The position numbers and the translations under genes were made by a program. This document shows positions 53,276-61,647 of a stretch of DNA of 64,000 nucleotides, piece by piece (position 1 is the stretch's first letter; the number at the start of each line of letters is the position of its first letter). Under the pieces are notes generated by a model. That model had not been told where the DNA came from. It was given only the letters and a program-made list of their open reading frames with translations, and made no database searches. This DNA comes from Streptomyces cadmiisoli (GTDB lineage: Bacteria; Actinomycetota; Actinomycetes; Streptomycetales; Streptomycetaceae). The stretch spans positions 7,130,001 through 7,194,000 of the forward strand of contig NZ_CP030073.1 of assembly GCF_003261055.1 (NCBI RefSeq), written 5' to 3'.

Positions 53276-53992
53276 ATGGCAGAGCAGCTGACGGGACTGG
53301 CCGACGACCGCGCGCTCCTCGGGCGCACCAGCACCGCCGAGCGGGTCTCGGACATCCTCAGGAGCCGTATCGCCGAGGGGTACTTCCCGCCCGGGACCCG
53401 GCTCTCGGAGGACAGCATCGGCGGAGCGCTCGGCGTCTCCCGCAACACGCTCCGCGAGGCGTTCCGGCTGCTCACGCACGAACGACTGCTCGTACACGAG
53501 CTGAACCGCGGTGTCTTCGTCCGGGTCCTGACCGTGGACGACGTCGAGGACATCTACCGCACCCGACGCCTGGTCGAATGCGCCGTCGTCCGCGGGCTGG
53601 GGGAGCCGCCGTACGCGCTCGACCGCCTCGCCTCGGCCGTGGCCGAGGGGGAGCGGGCCGCCGTCGAGAATGACTGGAAAGGGCTGGGCACGGCCAACAT
53701 CCACTTCCACCGCGAACTGGTCGCCCTCGCCGAGAGCGACCGCACCGACGAACTGATGCGCAGCGTCTTCGCCGAACTGCGCCTGGCCTTCCACGTCGTG
53801 GACGACCCGCGCCGGCTGCACGAGCCGTACCTCGCGCGCAACCGCCAGATCCTCCAGGCCCTGGAGACCGGCGCCAAGGACGAGGCCGAGCGGCTGCTCG
53901 CCGTGTACCTGGACGACTCCCTCGCCCGGGTCGTCGAGGTCTACCGGCGCCGCGTGGGCGAGGACGGGCAGCCCTCGGCCGCGTCGGCCTGA
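53276..53992 (+). CDS. GntR family regulator, FCD domain
   Basis: A 238-residue protein. The winged helix (about 20-82) is TAERVSDILRSRIAEGYFPPGTRLSEDSIGGALGVSRNTLREAFRLLTHERLLVHELNRGVFV, and the C-terminal FCD domain has DVEDIYRTRRLVECAVVRGL, ANIHFHRELVALAESDRTDELM and FHVVDDPRRLHEPYLARNRQILQALETGAKDEA. The Asp/His set (D, HFH, H) binds a metal and an organic acid in this family. It is divergent from the pxp operon and very likely its regulator. Confidence 0.9.
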   Translation: MAEQLTGLADDRALLGRTSTAERVSDILRSRIAEGYFPPGTRLSEDSIGGALGVSRNTLREAFRLLTHERLLVHELNRGVFVRVLTVDDVEDIYRTRRLVECAVVRGLGEPPYALDRLASAVAEGERAAVENDWKGLGTANIHFHRELVALAESDRTDELMRSVFAELRLAFHVVDDPRRLHEPYLARNRQILQALETGAKDEAERLLAVYLDDSLARVVEVYRRRVGEDGQPSAASA

Positions 53993-54212
53993 CACTCCCG
54001 TTCCGCGCGGGTCCGGCGCGTTTTCCCCCGCATCGGTCCGCCGCTCCCGCTTCGGCCCCGGTCCCGCGCCTCCCCCTCGCCTGGGTCCGCCGCGCCGGCT
54101 CCGCCCGCCTCCCGCGCCTCCCCCTCGCCTCGGTCCGCCGCTCCCGTTCCGCCCGGGTCCGGCGCCTCTCCCCGGCCTCGGTCCGGCGCTCCCGTTCCGC
54201 GTCCGTGTCGCC
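53973..54212. repeat. 48-bp tandem repeat, about five degenerate units
   Basis: Units start at about 53973, 54021, 54069, 54117 and 54165, each 48 bp, of the form CCTCCCCCTCGCCTCGGTCC then GCCGCTCCCGTTCCGCCCGG then GTCCGGCG. The first overlaps the last codons of the GntR gene and the others fill the gap before the SMC operon. The 16-codon period keeps one frame open on the minus strand, which makes a false Arg/Glu-rich protein. I see no reason to call it a gene. Confidence 0.7.
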
Positions 54213-54277
54213 GCCGGCGCAGGGGCCCATCTGCGTCGTTTGGGTCGTTGTCGGACCGAGGACCTAATCTGTGCACC

Positions 54278-55804
54278 GTGACTTCGCCTGCATCGACGGA
54301 CAGCGTTCCGCCCCAGTTCAACGCGGGGCCGCGGCCCGCTCCGGGCCCGGCCGCCGACGAGGGACTGGCGCGGCGGCTGCGCGCGCTCGCGTGCACCGCG
54401 CCGCTGCACGACCTGGACGCGCGCAAGGCCAATCTGGCGGGCGAGTACGCGGTGTACGGCATGGCGGAGGTCGCCCTCGCGGCCATCGATCTGGTCACCC
54501 TCAACATGGACTTCGACACCGGCGCCGACCACGACCAGGTGGTGGCCCGGCTGCTGCCGCGCATCGCCGCGCAGGCCCCGCGGCGCCCGGTCGCCGAGCA
54601 CGAGCGCGTGGCCCGCTGGGTGCTGGAGAACCTGATCAACGTCGGCAGCGTGGACCGCGGATTCCGCGTGGTCTACGGCACGTTCGCGTCGGACGGCACC
54701 TACGTCCGGCGTGACTACGACTTCAAGCTGATCGAGGAGGTGCCGGGCCCCGGCGGCAGTGTCTACCTCCGCACCACGGACGAGGCCGTCAACGTCCTGG
54801 TCGGCGCCCTCGACACGGACGTCACCAGCGCGCAGATCGCCGCCGAGGTCAAGCTGGAGGTGCTGATCAACCGCGGCCGGCTCGCCGACGCGCAGCTGGC
54901 CGCCGAACAGGCCCGCTACCGCACCGTCCAGTACTCGGAGACCCTGCGCAGGGCGCTGGAGGCGACCCGGCGCAACGTGCGCGCGGTGGACTGGCTCGGC
55001 ACCGTGCCCGACATGATCGCCGAGGCCCTCGACCACGTCGCCGACCGCTACCGCCACGAGAACGCGATCCTCACGAACATCCGCAGGGCGCGCGACGAGT
55101 CGGAGGACCCCGAGCACAAGCGGCGCGCCGCCGAGCTGGTCGACATCGTCAAGGACTGCATCCGGCGCCACACCCAGCTCCAGTCCCGGCTGCTGGAGGC
55201 CGGGCCGCTGTTCCGGGCCGAACAGGACCGGCAGGCCTTCGCCACCCCGATGACCACCTCCGGCACCGATCTGTACGGCCATCTCGTGGCGCCGCTGCTG
55301 CCGCTGCCGCTGGCAGGGGCGCTCCGGGTCACCGACGCGTTCTTCGCCCGCGGCACCGGCCCGCGCACACCGGTGTCCGTGCGCGTCGGTGACCTCGTCG
55401 ACCTCCTGCTCACCCCGCCGGTCGAGCGGGAGCACCTGGGCGCGGAGATGCCCGAGCCGGACCTGATCGCCACGCCGGACGACAGCCGGTTCAGCGAGGA
55501 GCAACTGGCGGCGGCCACGCAACTGCTGGACCTGCCTGCGGACGCGCCGCGGCGGCTGTCGGGACTCCTGGCGCAGGCCCGCGGAACCGACCCCGATCTG
55601 CCGTACCTGGTGGCTCTGATGGCGGTGCACGCGGCGAGCCCGGCGGTGGGGACGGCCTACCGGCAGGGGGAGCAGAAGCTGCTGTTCTCCGTCGACGACG
55701 GGACGGAACTGGACGACCCGGAGTTCGGCGGGGCCGACCTCATCGTCGGGACCGCGCTGCTGGACGCCGTCGCCATGGCCGCCGACCGGACGGAGGCCGC
55801 GTGA
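54278..55804 (+). CDS. SMC-operon subunit A (MukF/JetA-like candidate)
   Basis: A 508-residue, mostly helical soluble protein; GTG 54278 opens VTSPASTDSVPPQFNAGP. Beginning regions (RRLRALACTAPLHDLDARKANLAGEYAVYGMAEVALAAIDLV) and the centre (TLRRALEATRRNVRAVDWLGTVPDMIAEALDHVADRYRHENAILTNIRRARDESEDPEHKRRAAELVDIVKDCIRRHTQLQSRLLEAG) are strongly helical, as in the kleisin-like subunits MukF and JetA. I recognise no named domain. It starts an operon whose third gene is an SMC-like ATPase, so a kleisin-type role is inferred from size, order and helicity, not from homology. Confidence 0.6.
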   Translation: MTSPASTDSVPPQFNAGPRPAPGPAADEGLARRLRALACTAPLHDLDARKANLAGEYAVYGMAEVALAAIDLVTLNMDFDTGADHDQVVARLLPRIAAQAPRRPVAEHERVARWVLENLINVGSVDRGFRVVYGTFASDGTYVRRDYDFKLIEEVPGPGGSVYLRTTDEAVNVLVGALDTDVTSAQIAAEVKLEVLINRGRLADAQLAAEQARYRTVQYSETLRRALEATRRNVRAVDWLGTVPDMIAEALDHVADRYRHENAILTNIRRARDESEDPEHKRRAAELVDIVKDCIRRHTQLQSRLLEAGPLFRAEQDRQAFATPMTTSGTDLYGHLVAPLLPLPLAGALRVTDAFFARGTGPRTPVSVRVGDLVDLLLTPPVEREHLGAEMPEPDLIATPDDSRFSEEQLAAATQLLDLPADAPRRLSGLLAQARGTDPDLPYLVALMAVHAASPAVGTAYRQGEQKLLFSVDDGTELDDPEFGGADLIVGTALLDAVAMAADRTEAA

Positions 55805-55913
55805 GCCCCACCCCGCCCGTCGAGTGCGGGCCGTTCCTGCCCCGTCGCGCGATCGCGCGCACCCCCGGGGGCTTCGGCCCCGAGTTCGTCGCCGAGTCCG
55901 AGGAGTCGCGGTC

Positions 55914-56789
55914 GTGAGTGAGCACGTTGAGCCGGAAGGCGGTCCGGCGGCGGTGAGCCCCGCCGCCGTCACCCCCGCGGACGCCGCCGACGCGGCGCGG
56001 CTCGTCGCGTTCGGGCTGCAACCGAAGCTGCTGCCCGCCCGGGACCAGGAGTACGCGGACCTGCTGCGACGCCACCGGGAGGACCCGGCGTTCGCGCGGC
56101 TCGCGGACGCCGTGGCCGCCGGGCTCGGACTGATCGTGCTGGAGGTCTCCCCGCGCGCGGGCATGGCGGTCACCGCGGCCGAGGACTCGGTGTTCGCCGT
56201 TCGCATGGGCGACTACGCGCGCCGTACGGCCGCCGACTCCGGCGACCGCTTCCTGCACGGGCTCGCGCACCTCGCCGTGGCCGCGATGGCGTTCCCGCGC
56301 CCGGAGGACCTCGCCGACGACGGCTACATCGGGCGCGTCACGGTCAACGGCGTCGACGCCTTCGTACGGCAGGCGTGCCGCCGTCTGGAGGAGCGGGCCG
56401 CCGACCAGGGGGAGAACACCGACCCCGCCACCGACACACCCGGCCTGGAGGCCGCCTGGCGGATCTGGGTCAGACGCAGCGCGACGGGCGCCACGAAGGA
56501 CGCGCGCCGCCTCGCCGGTTCCACGACAGGCATCATCGGCAAGGCCGTGACGTTCCTCACCGACTCCGGATTCCTGCAGCGCACGGGCGACGACAACGGC
56601 GGCACGTACCGCACCACCGCCCGGTACCAGCTCCAGGTCCGCGACATGGCGTCCAGCGCCGCCATGGCCGAACTGCTGGAACTGGGTGTCGTCCCGGTCA
56701 CCGACGGCACCCCGACGCTGCTGCCCGCCGAGGACACCGACGACCTGGATCTGGTGGCCGACGCCGGGCTGCCCTTCCACACCGCCTGA
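55914..56789 (+). CDS. SMC-operon subunit B (MukE/JetB-like candidate)
   Basis: A 291-residue protein starting at GTG 55914 (VSEHVEPEGG), with GAGGAG upstream. About residues 40-150 form an alpha/beta part (FGLQPKLLPARDQEYADLLRRHREDPAFARLADAVAAGLGLIVLEVSP) and 170-245 a winged helix (EAAWRIWVRRSATGATKDARRLAGSTTGIIGKAVTFLTDSGFLQRTGDDNGGTYRTTARYQLQVRDMA). Double winged-helix subunits of this size are the MukE/JetB members of condensin-like complexes. It lies 110 bp after subunit A and 37 bp before the SMC gene. Homology has not been shown by search. Confidence 0.65.
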   Translation: MSEHVEPEGGPAAVSPAAVTPADAADAARLVAFGLQPKLLPARDQEYADLLRRHREDPAFARLADAVAAGLGLIVLEVSPRAGMAVTAAEDSVFAVRMGDYARRTAADSGDRFLHGLAHLAVAAMAFPRPEDLADDGYIGRVTVNGVDAFVRQACRRLEERAADQGENTDPATDTPGLEAAWRIWVRRSATGATKDARRLAGSTTGIIGKAVTFLTDSGFLQRTGDDNGGTYRTTARYQLQVRDMASSAAMAELLELGVVPVTDGTPTLLPAEDTDDLDLVADAGLPFHTA

Positions 56790-56826
56790 ACCGCCCCCTT
56801 CTGACGAAGACTTACGAGAGTCCGCC

Positions 56827-59800
56827 ATGTACGAGCTGTCCCGGGTCCGCCTCTACTCCATCGGGCCCGCCGGTGCGCGCTACGCCGACACCGTGCTTGA
56901 CCTGCGTGGAGTGGGCGAGCCCGTGCCCGATCCCGCGCCCACCCAGGCGGCGTTCTTCGAGGAGGAGCCGGTCGGTCCGCCGCGCCGGCCCGCACCCGCG
57001 GGCGTGCTCTTCCTGGAGAACGGCGGCGGCAAGTCCGTCCTGCTGAAGTTGATCTTCTCGGTGATGCTGCCCGGCCACCGGAACACGCTGGGCGGCGCCA
57101 GCTCCGGCGTGCTGCGGAAGTTCCTGCTCGCCGACGACTGCGGGCACGTCGCGCTGGAGTGGCAGCACGTGCAGACCGGCGAGTGCGTCGTCGTCGGCAA
57201 GGTGAGCGAATGGCGCGGACGGCAGGTCTCCAACGACCCGCGGAAGTTCGCCGAGGCCTGGTACTCCTTCCGGCCCGGACCCGGTCTGACGCTGGACAAC
57301 CTGCCCGTCGCCGAGGCCACCTCCGTACGCCCGACCGTGGAGGGCCAGTCGGGCGCCCAGGGCCGCCGGCGCACCATGAAGGGCTTCCGCGACGCGATCA
57401 CCGAGGCGGGCAAGGCGTACCCGCACCTGGAGGTGCACTGGGAGGAGATCCACGACCGGTGGATCGAGCACCTCGGGGACCTCGGACTCGACCCCGAACT
57501 CTTCCGCTACCAGCGGGAGATGAACGCCGACGAGGGCGAGGCCGCCGGACTCTTCGCGGTCAAGAAGGACTCCGACTTCACCGACCTGCTGCTGCGCGCC
57601 GTCACCGACACCCGTGACACCGACGGGCTCGCCGACCTCGTCAGCGGTTTCGGCAACAAGCTGGGCCGACGCGCCGAGCTGATCGCGGAACGGGACTTCA
57701 CCGCCGGTTCGGTCGATCTGCTCGGCCGGATCGTGGAGATGGCCGAGGCCCGCGCACGCGCCCGTGACGTCCACACCGGCGCCGAGCGGCGGGCGCGGAC
57801 CCTGGCGCGCAGGCTGTCCGCGCGCGGTGCCCAGGAGCGGATGCGGGCCGCCGACCTCGCCCAGCGCGTCACGGCCGCCGCCTACGCCGTGACCCACGCC
57901 GATTCGGCACGGGAGCGCAGCGCGCTGATCGCCGCCGAACTCGCCTACCGGCACGCCTCGCTGGCGCTGACGGCCGCCGAGAAGTCCGCGGCAGCGCAGA
58001 AGCGGGAACTCGCCGACGCACGCACCCTGCACTCCGCCTGGCAGGCCGCGGAGGCCGCACTGCGGCACCGCGCCGCCGCCGACCGGGTCGCGCGGGTCGC
58101 CGTCGCCATCCAGGAGGCCGAACGCGACGCCGCCCCCGCGCTGGCCGCCCGGGCGAAGGCCGCCGTCGACCTGGTCCGGGCCCTGCACGCGGCCGCGGAG
58201 AGCGCCGAGACCCTGGCCAACGAGCAGGAGGAGCGGTCCGGCGCGCTCCAGGAGGTCAGCGACAGCGCGTACCGGGACTCCACCGGCGCCGCCACCCAGG
58301 CGCAACGGGCCCGCAGCGATGCCGAGCACCTGCGCCAGCGCCTGACCGAGGTCGAGCAGGAGACCGCGGAGGCGGTGCGCGCGGGCTGGCTGGACGACAG
58401 CGCCCCCGACGCCGACCCGGCACGCGCCGCCCTCGCCGCCAGCGACGCCGAGAAGTCGGCGGTGGCCGCCTGGGACACCGCGCGGGAAGCCTCCCGCCGG
58501 GCCGGCGAGCACGCCCGGGAGTCCGCCTCGGCCGAGTCCCGCGCGGAGCTGACGGCGGCCCGGGCCGCGGACGCCGCGACGGCGGCCGAGCGGTCCTACG
58601 ACGCCGAACGCCGCGTCGCCGAGACGCTCGCCGCGGAGGAGCGCCTCGCCGAGCTGCTCAGCCTGCCCACCGCCGCCCGCCCGGCACCGGGCGGCGTGCC
58701 GGCGCCCCGCGCGGGGGCCGACGACATCGACGGCGCGACGGCGGACACCGCCGACGGTGCCGCCGCCCCGGACGCCGCCGACGGCGCGACGGGCGGCCGC
58801 CCCGCGCCCGGCGCGGACGGCGCCACCCGGCGCTCCCCGCGTCCCCTTCGCCCCGAGGCCGAAGGGGCGCTCGACGCCGAGGAGCTGGACCGGTTCGCCG
58901 ACGAGCTGCGCGAACTGCTGGACGACACGGTCGCCTCGTCCGAACGGCACCTGTTCGAACTGCGCACCGCCGCCGCCGACGACGCCCGGATCCTGGGCGC
59001 GCTCGGCGACGGCGGACTGCTGCCGCCCGGCCCCGACGTGCTGGCCACCGTGGAGTACCTCGGTGAGCACGGCATCCCCGCCCTGCCCGGCTGGCGCTAT
59101 CTCGCCCAAGCGGTCGACCCCGCCGACCACGCGCGGGTGCTGGCCGCACGTCCGGAGCTGGTCGACGGCGTGATCATCACCGACCCGGCGTCCCACGCCC
59201 GGGCCCGCGAGACGCTGAACGACGCCGCGCTGCTGCCCCGTTCGACGGTGGCGGTCGGCACCGCCGCCGCCCTGCTCGCCCCCACCCCGCCCGCCGACGC
59301 GACGCCCGCCGACGTCTTCCTGGTCCCGCCGAACCCGGCCATGCACGACGAGCACGCCGCCGACGAGGAGCGGCAGACCCTGCGCGCGAGGGCCACCGAA
59401 CGCGACGAGGAGATCCGCACGCTCGCCGCGCGCCTCGGCAAGGACCGGGAACTGGCGGCCCGGCTCGCCTCCTGGCGCACGGGCTGCCCGGCCGGGCGGC
59501 TGATCGAGCTGGCGCAGAGCGCGCGGGACACCCGGGCGTTCGCCGAGGAGGCCGAGGCCGAGCTCGTTCAGGCGCGGACCGTGCGCGCCGAGGCCGAGGA
59601 GGCCGCGGCGGAGACGGCGCAGGTGCGCGAGGAGCGCCAGGAGGCCGCGCAGAAGGCCCGACGGGCCGCCGACGCCCTGGCCGGACTGGCGTTCCGGCTG
59701 CGGGAGCGGGCCGGCTGGCAGGTCAAGTCGCGCGAACTCGCCGACGAGGCCGCCGACTCCGAGGAGCGCGCGCAGACCTGTCTGGAGCGGGCCCGCGTCG

Positions 59801-61581
59801 CCGACGAGGACCGGCGCGCCGCCCAGCGGGCAGCCGACGACGCCCGCCGCACCGCGCGCGCGTTGCGCGCCGAGCGCTCCGAGATCGCCGGCGCACCCGA
59901 CGACGTACCGGACGACGGCACGGACCGCCCCAGGACGGCGCTGCCCGCACTGCGCGAGGCCTATCGCGCCGCCTCCCAGGTGTACGAGAAGGTCGGTGTC
60001 GGCGCCGACCTGCGGGCCGAGCAGGCCCGCGCGGAGAGCGACGAGAGCGCGGCCCGCGCGGAGCTGGACCGGCTGAGCAACAAGGTCCGCACCCGCGCGG
60101 AGCTGCTGCTGGAGTCCCCCGACGGCGCCGACGGCCCGTCCCGGCAGGCCGCCGCGGCGCGCGCCGAGGAGCACGTACAGCTCCTGGAGACCCGTATGTC
60201 CAGCGCCAGCGAGCAGCTCGGCCGGCTGCGCGGCGAGGCCGAGCGGCACGCGCCCGAGGACGGCGACGCGCACACCGAGCTGCCCGAGGAGTCGCAGCCC
60301 CGCGACGCCGAGCACGCCCAGGCGCTGCTGCGCACCGCCACCGCCGAACTGGGCGCCCGGACCGACGCGTTGAGCGCGGCCCGGGAGGCCCACGCCGAAC
60401 TGCTCGACGCGCACCGCGCCGCGCAGGACGCGGCCGGCGGCTTCGACGAGATCGCCGCGATGCTGCGGGACCTGTTGCGCGAGCAGCCCGGCGACGAGGA
60501 GCCGGAGTCGCCGGAGCCGTACCCGGGCGGCTTGGAGGACGCCCGGCAGTCCGCCGCGGAGGCCCGCCGGTCGCTGCGCGGCTGCGCCGCCGACCTGTCG
60601 GCCGCCGAGACGGCGGTACGCGAGGCGAGTGACATCCTGGTCCGGCACGCCAACTCCACCCGCTACGAGCAGGTGCGCACCCCCGCACGGCAGCAGATCC
60701 GCGAGCTGCCCGCGCCCACCCTGCCGGAGCACGCCCAGAAGTGGGCCGACGCGTTCGCGCCCCGGCTGCGTGTCCTCACCGACGAACTGGCCCAGCTGGA
60801 ACGCAACCGGGACTCGATCGTGGACCGGCTGCGCGGCCTGGTGGACTCGGCGCTGGCCACCCTGCGTTCCGCGCAGCGGCTGTCCCGGCTGCCCGAAGGG
60901 CTCGGCGAGTGGTCCGGGCAGGAGTTCCTGCGCATCCGCTTCGAGGAGCCCGACCAGGCCACCCTCACCGAGCGGCTCGGCGAGGTCATCGACGAGGCGA
61001 CCAGGGCCGCCGTGAAGAAGAACTCCGACCTGCGGCGCGACGGGATGTCCCTGCTGCTGCGGGGGGTGGCCGCCGCGCTCCGGCCCAAGGGCGTGGCCGT
61101 CGAGATCCTCAAGCCGGACGCCGTCCTGCGCGCCGAGCGGGTGCCCGTCGGGCAGATGGGCGACGTGTTCTCCGGCGGTCAGCTGCTGACCGCGGCCATC
61201 GCCCTGTACTGCACCATGGCCGCGCTCAGGTCGAACGACCGGGGCCGTGACAAGCAGCGGCACGCCGGGACGCTGTTCCTGGACAACCCGATCGGCCGCG
61301 CCAACGCGACGTATCTGCTGGAGCTTCAGCGGGCCGTGTCCGACGCGCTCGGCGTCCAGCTGCTGTACACCACCGGTCTGTTCGACACGACGGCACTCGC
61401 GGAGTTCCCGCTCGTCATCCGGCTGCGCAACGACGCGGACCTCCGAGCGGGGCTGAAGTACATCAGCGTGGAGGAGCACCTGCGGCCCGGTCTGCCGCAG
61501 CAGCCGCAGGCCGGGGAGGCCGGGCACAGCGAGATCACGGCCACCCGGATGTTCAAGCGCCCGGCACCGGCCGCCTCCTGA
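56827..61581 (+). CDS. SMC-like coiled-coil ATPase (MukB/JetC-like candidate)
   Basis: A 1584-residue protein. An N-terminal ATPase half (P-loop LENGGGKS at residues 63-70) is followed by a long Ala/Glu/Arg-rich coiled coil, a central hinge-like domain at about 740-850 (ATVEYLGEHGIPALPGWRYL ... VIITDPASHARAR), a second coiled coil, and a C-terminal half with signature FSGGQ (1448-1452) and Walker B LFLDNP (1483-1488). This is the layout of SMC proteins. Two positions are unusual: the first Gly of the P-loop is Leu, and the catalytic Glu after the Walker B Asp is Asn1487. A disordered Asp/Ala insert lies at about 620-680. It is the third gene of the operon. Confidence 0.8.
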   Translation: MYELSRVRLYSIGPAGARYADTVLDLRGVGEPVPDPAPTQAAFFEEEPVGPPRRPAPAGVLFLENGGGKSVLLKLIFSVMLPGHRNTLGGASSGVLRKFLLADDCGHVALEWQHVQTGECVVVGKVSEWRGRQVSNDPRKFAEAWYSFRPGPGLTLDNLPVAEATSVRPTVEGQSGAQGRRRTMKGFRDAITEAGKAYPHLEVHWEEIHDRWIEHLGDLGLDPELFRYQREMNADEGEAAGLFAVKKDSDFTDLLLRAVTDTRDTDGLADLVSGFGNKLGRRAELIAERDFTAGSVDLLGRIVEMAEARARARDVHTGAERRARTLARRLSARGAQERMRAADLAQRVTAAAYAVTHADSARERSALIAAELAYRHASLALTAAEKSAAAQKRELADARTLHSAWQAAEAALRHRAAADRVARVAVAIQEAERDAAPALAARAKAAVDLVRALHAAAESAETLANEQEERSGALQEVSDSAYRDSTGAATQAQRARSDAEHLRQRLTEVEQETAEAVRAGWLDDSAPDADPARAALAASDAEKSAVAAWDTAREASRRAGEHARESASAESRAELTAARAADAATAAERSYDAERRVAETLAAEERLAELLSLPTAARPAPGGVPAPRAGADDIDGATADTADGAAAPDAADGATGGRPAPGADGATRRSPRPLRPEAEGALDAEELDRFADELRELLDDTVASSERHLFELRTAAADDARILGALGDGGLLPPGPDVLATVEYLGEHGIPALPGWRYLAQAVDPADHARVLAARPELVDGVIITDPASHARARETLNDAALLPRSTVAVGTAAALLAPTPPADATPADVFLVPPNPAMHDEHAADEERQTLRARATERDEEIRTLAARLGKDRELAARLASWRTGCPAGRLIELAQSARDTRAFAEEAEAELVQARTVRAEAEEAAAETAQVREERQEAAQKARRAADALAGLAFRLRERAGWQVKSRELADEAADSEERAQTCLERARVADEDRRAAQRAADDARRTARALRAERSEIAGAPDDVPDDGTDRPRTALPALREAYRAASQVYEKVGVGADLRAEQARAESDESAARAELDRLSNKVRTRAELLLESPDGADGPSRQAAAARAEEHVQLLETRMSSASEQLGRLRGEAERHAPEDGDAHTELPEESQPRDAEHAQALLRTATAELGARTDALSAAREAHAELLDAHRAAQDAAGGFDEIAAMLRDLLREQPGDEEPESPEPYPGGLEDARQSAAEARRSLRGCAADLSAAETAVREASDILVRHANSTRYEQVRTPARQQIRELPAPTLPEHAQKWADAFAPRLRVLTDELAQLERNRDSIVDRLRGLVDSALATLRSAQRLSRLPEGLGEWSGQEFLRIRFEEPDQATLTERLGEVIDEATRAAVKKNSDLRRDGMSLLLRGVAAALRPKGVAVEILKPDAVLRAERVPVGQMGDVFSGGQLLTAAIALYCTMAALRSNDRGRDKQRHAGTLFLDNPIGRANATYLLELQRAVSDALGVQLLYTTGLFDTTALAEFPLVIRLRNDADLRAGLKYISVEEHLRPGLPQQPQAGEAGHSEITATRMFKRPAPAAS

Positions 61582-61647
61582 GGAGCGCGGGGGACCGCGC
61601 GCCGGCGGTGGCCGGTCACGCGTTCCCCCGTACGCCCCCGGGTCACT

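Noticed and set aside
53228..56206. Very long open frame on the minus strand (992 codons)
   Set aside because: It runs opposite to the GntR and SMC-operon genes, is full of Arg/Gly-rich low-complexity sequence, and is kept open by the 48-bp tandem repeat and high GC.
56812..61527. 1571-codon open frame opposite the SMC gene
   Set aside because: It is the antisense shadow of a high-GC coding sequence; composition is Gly/Val/Arg without domains, while the plus strand has ATPase motifs.
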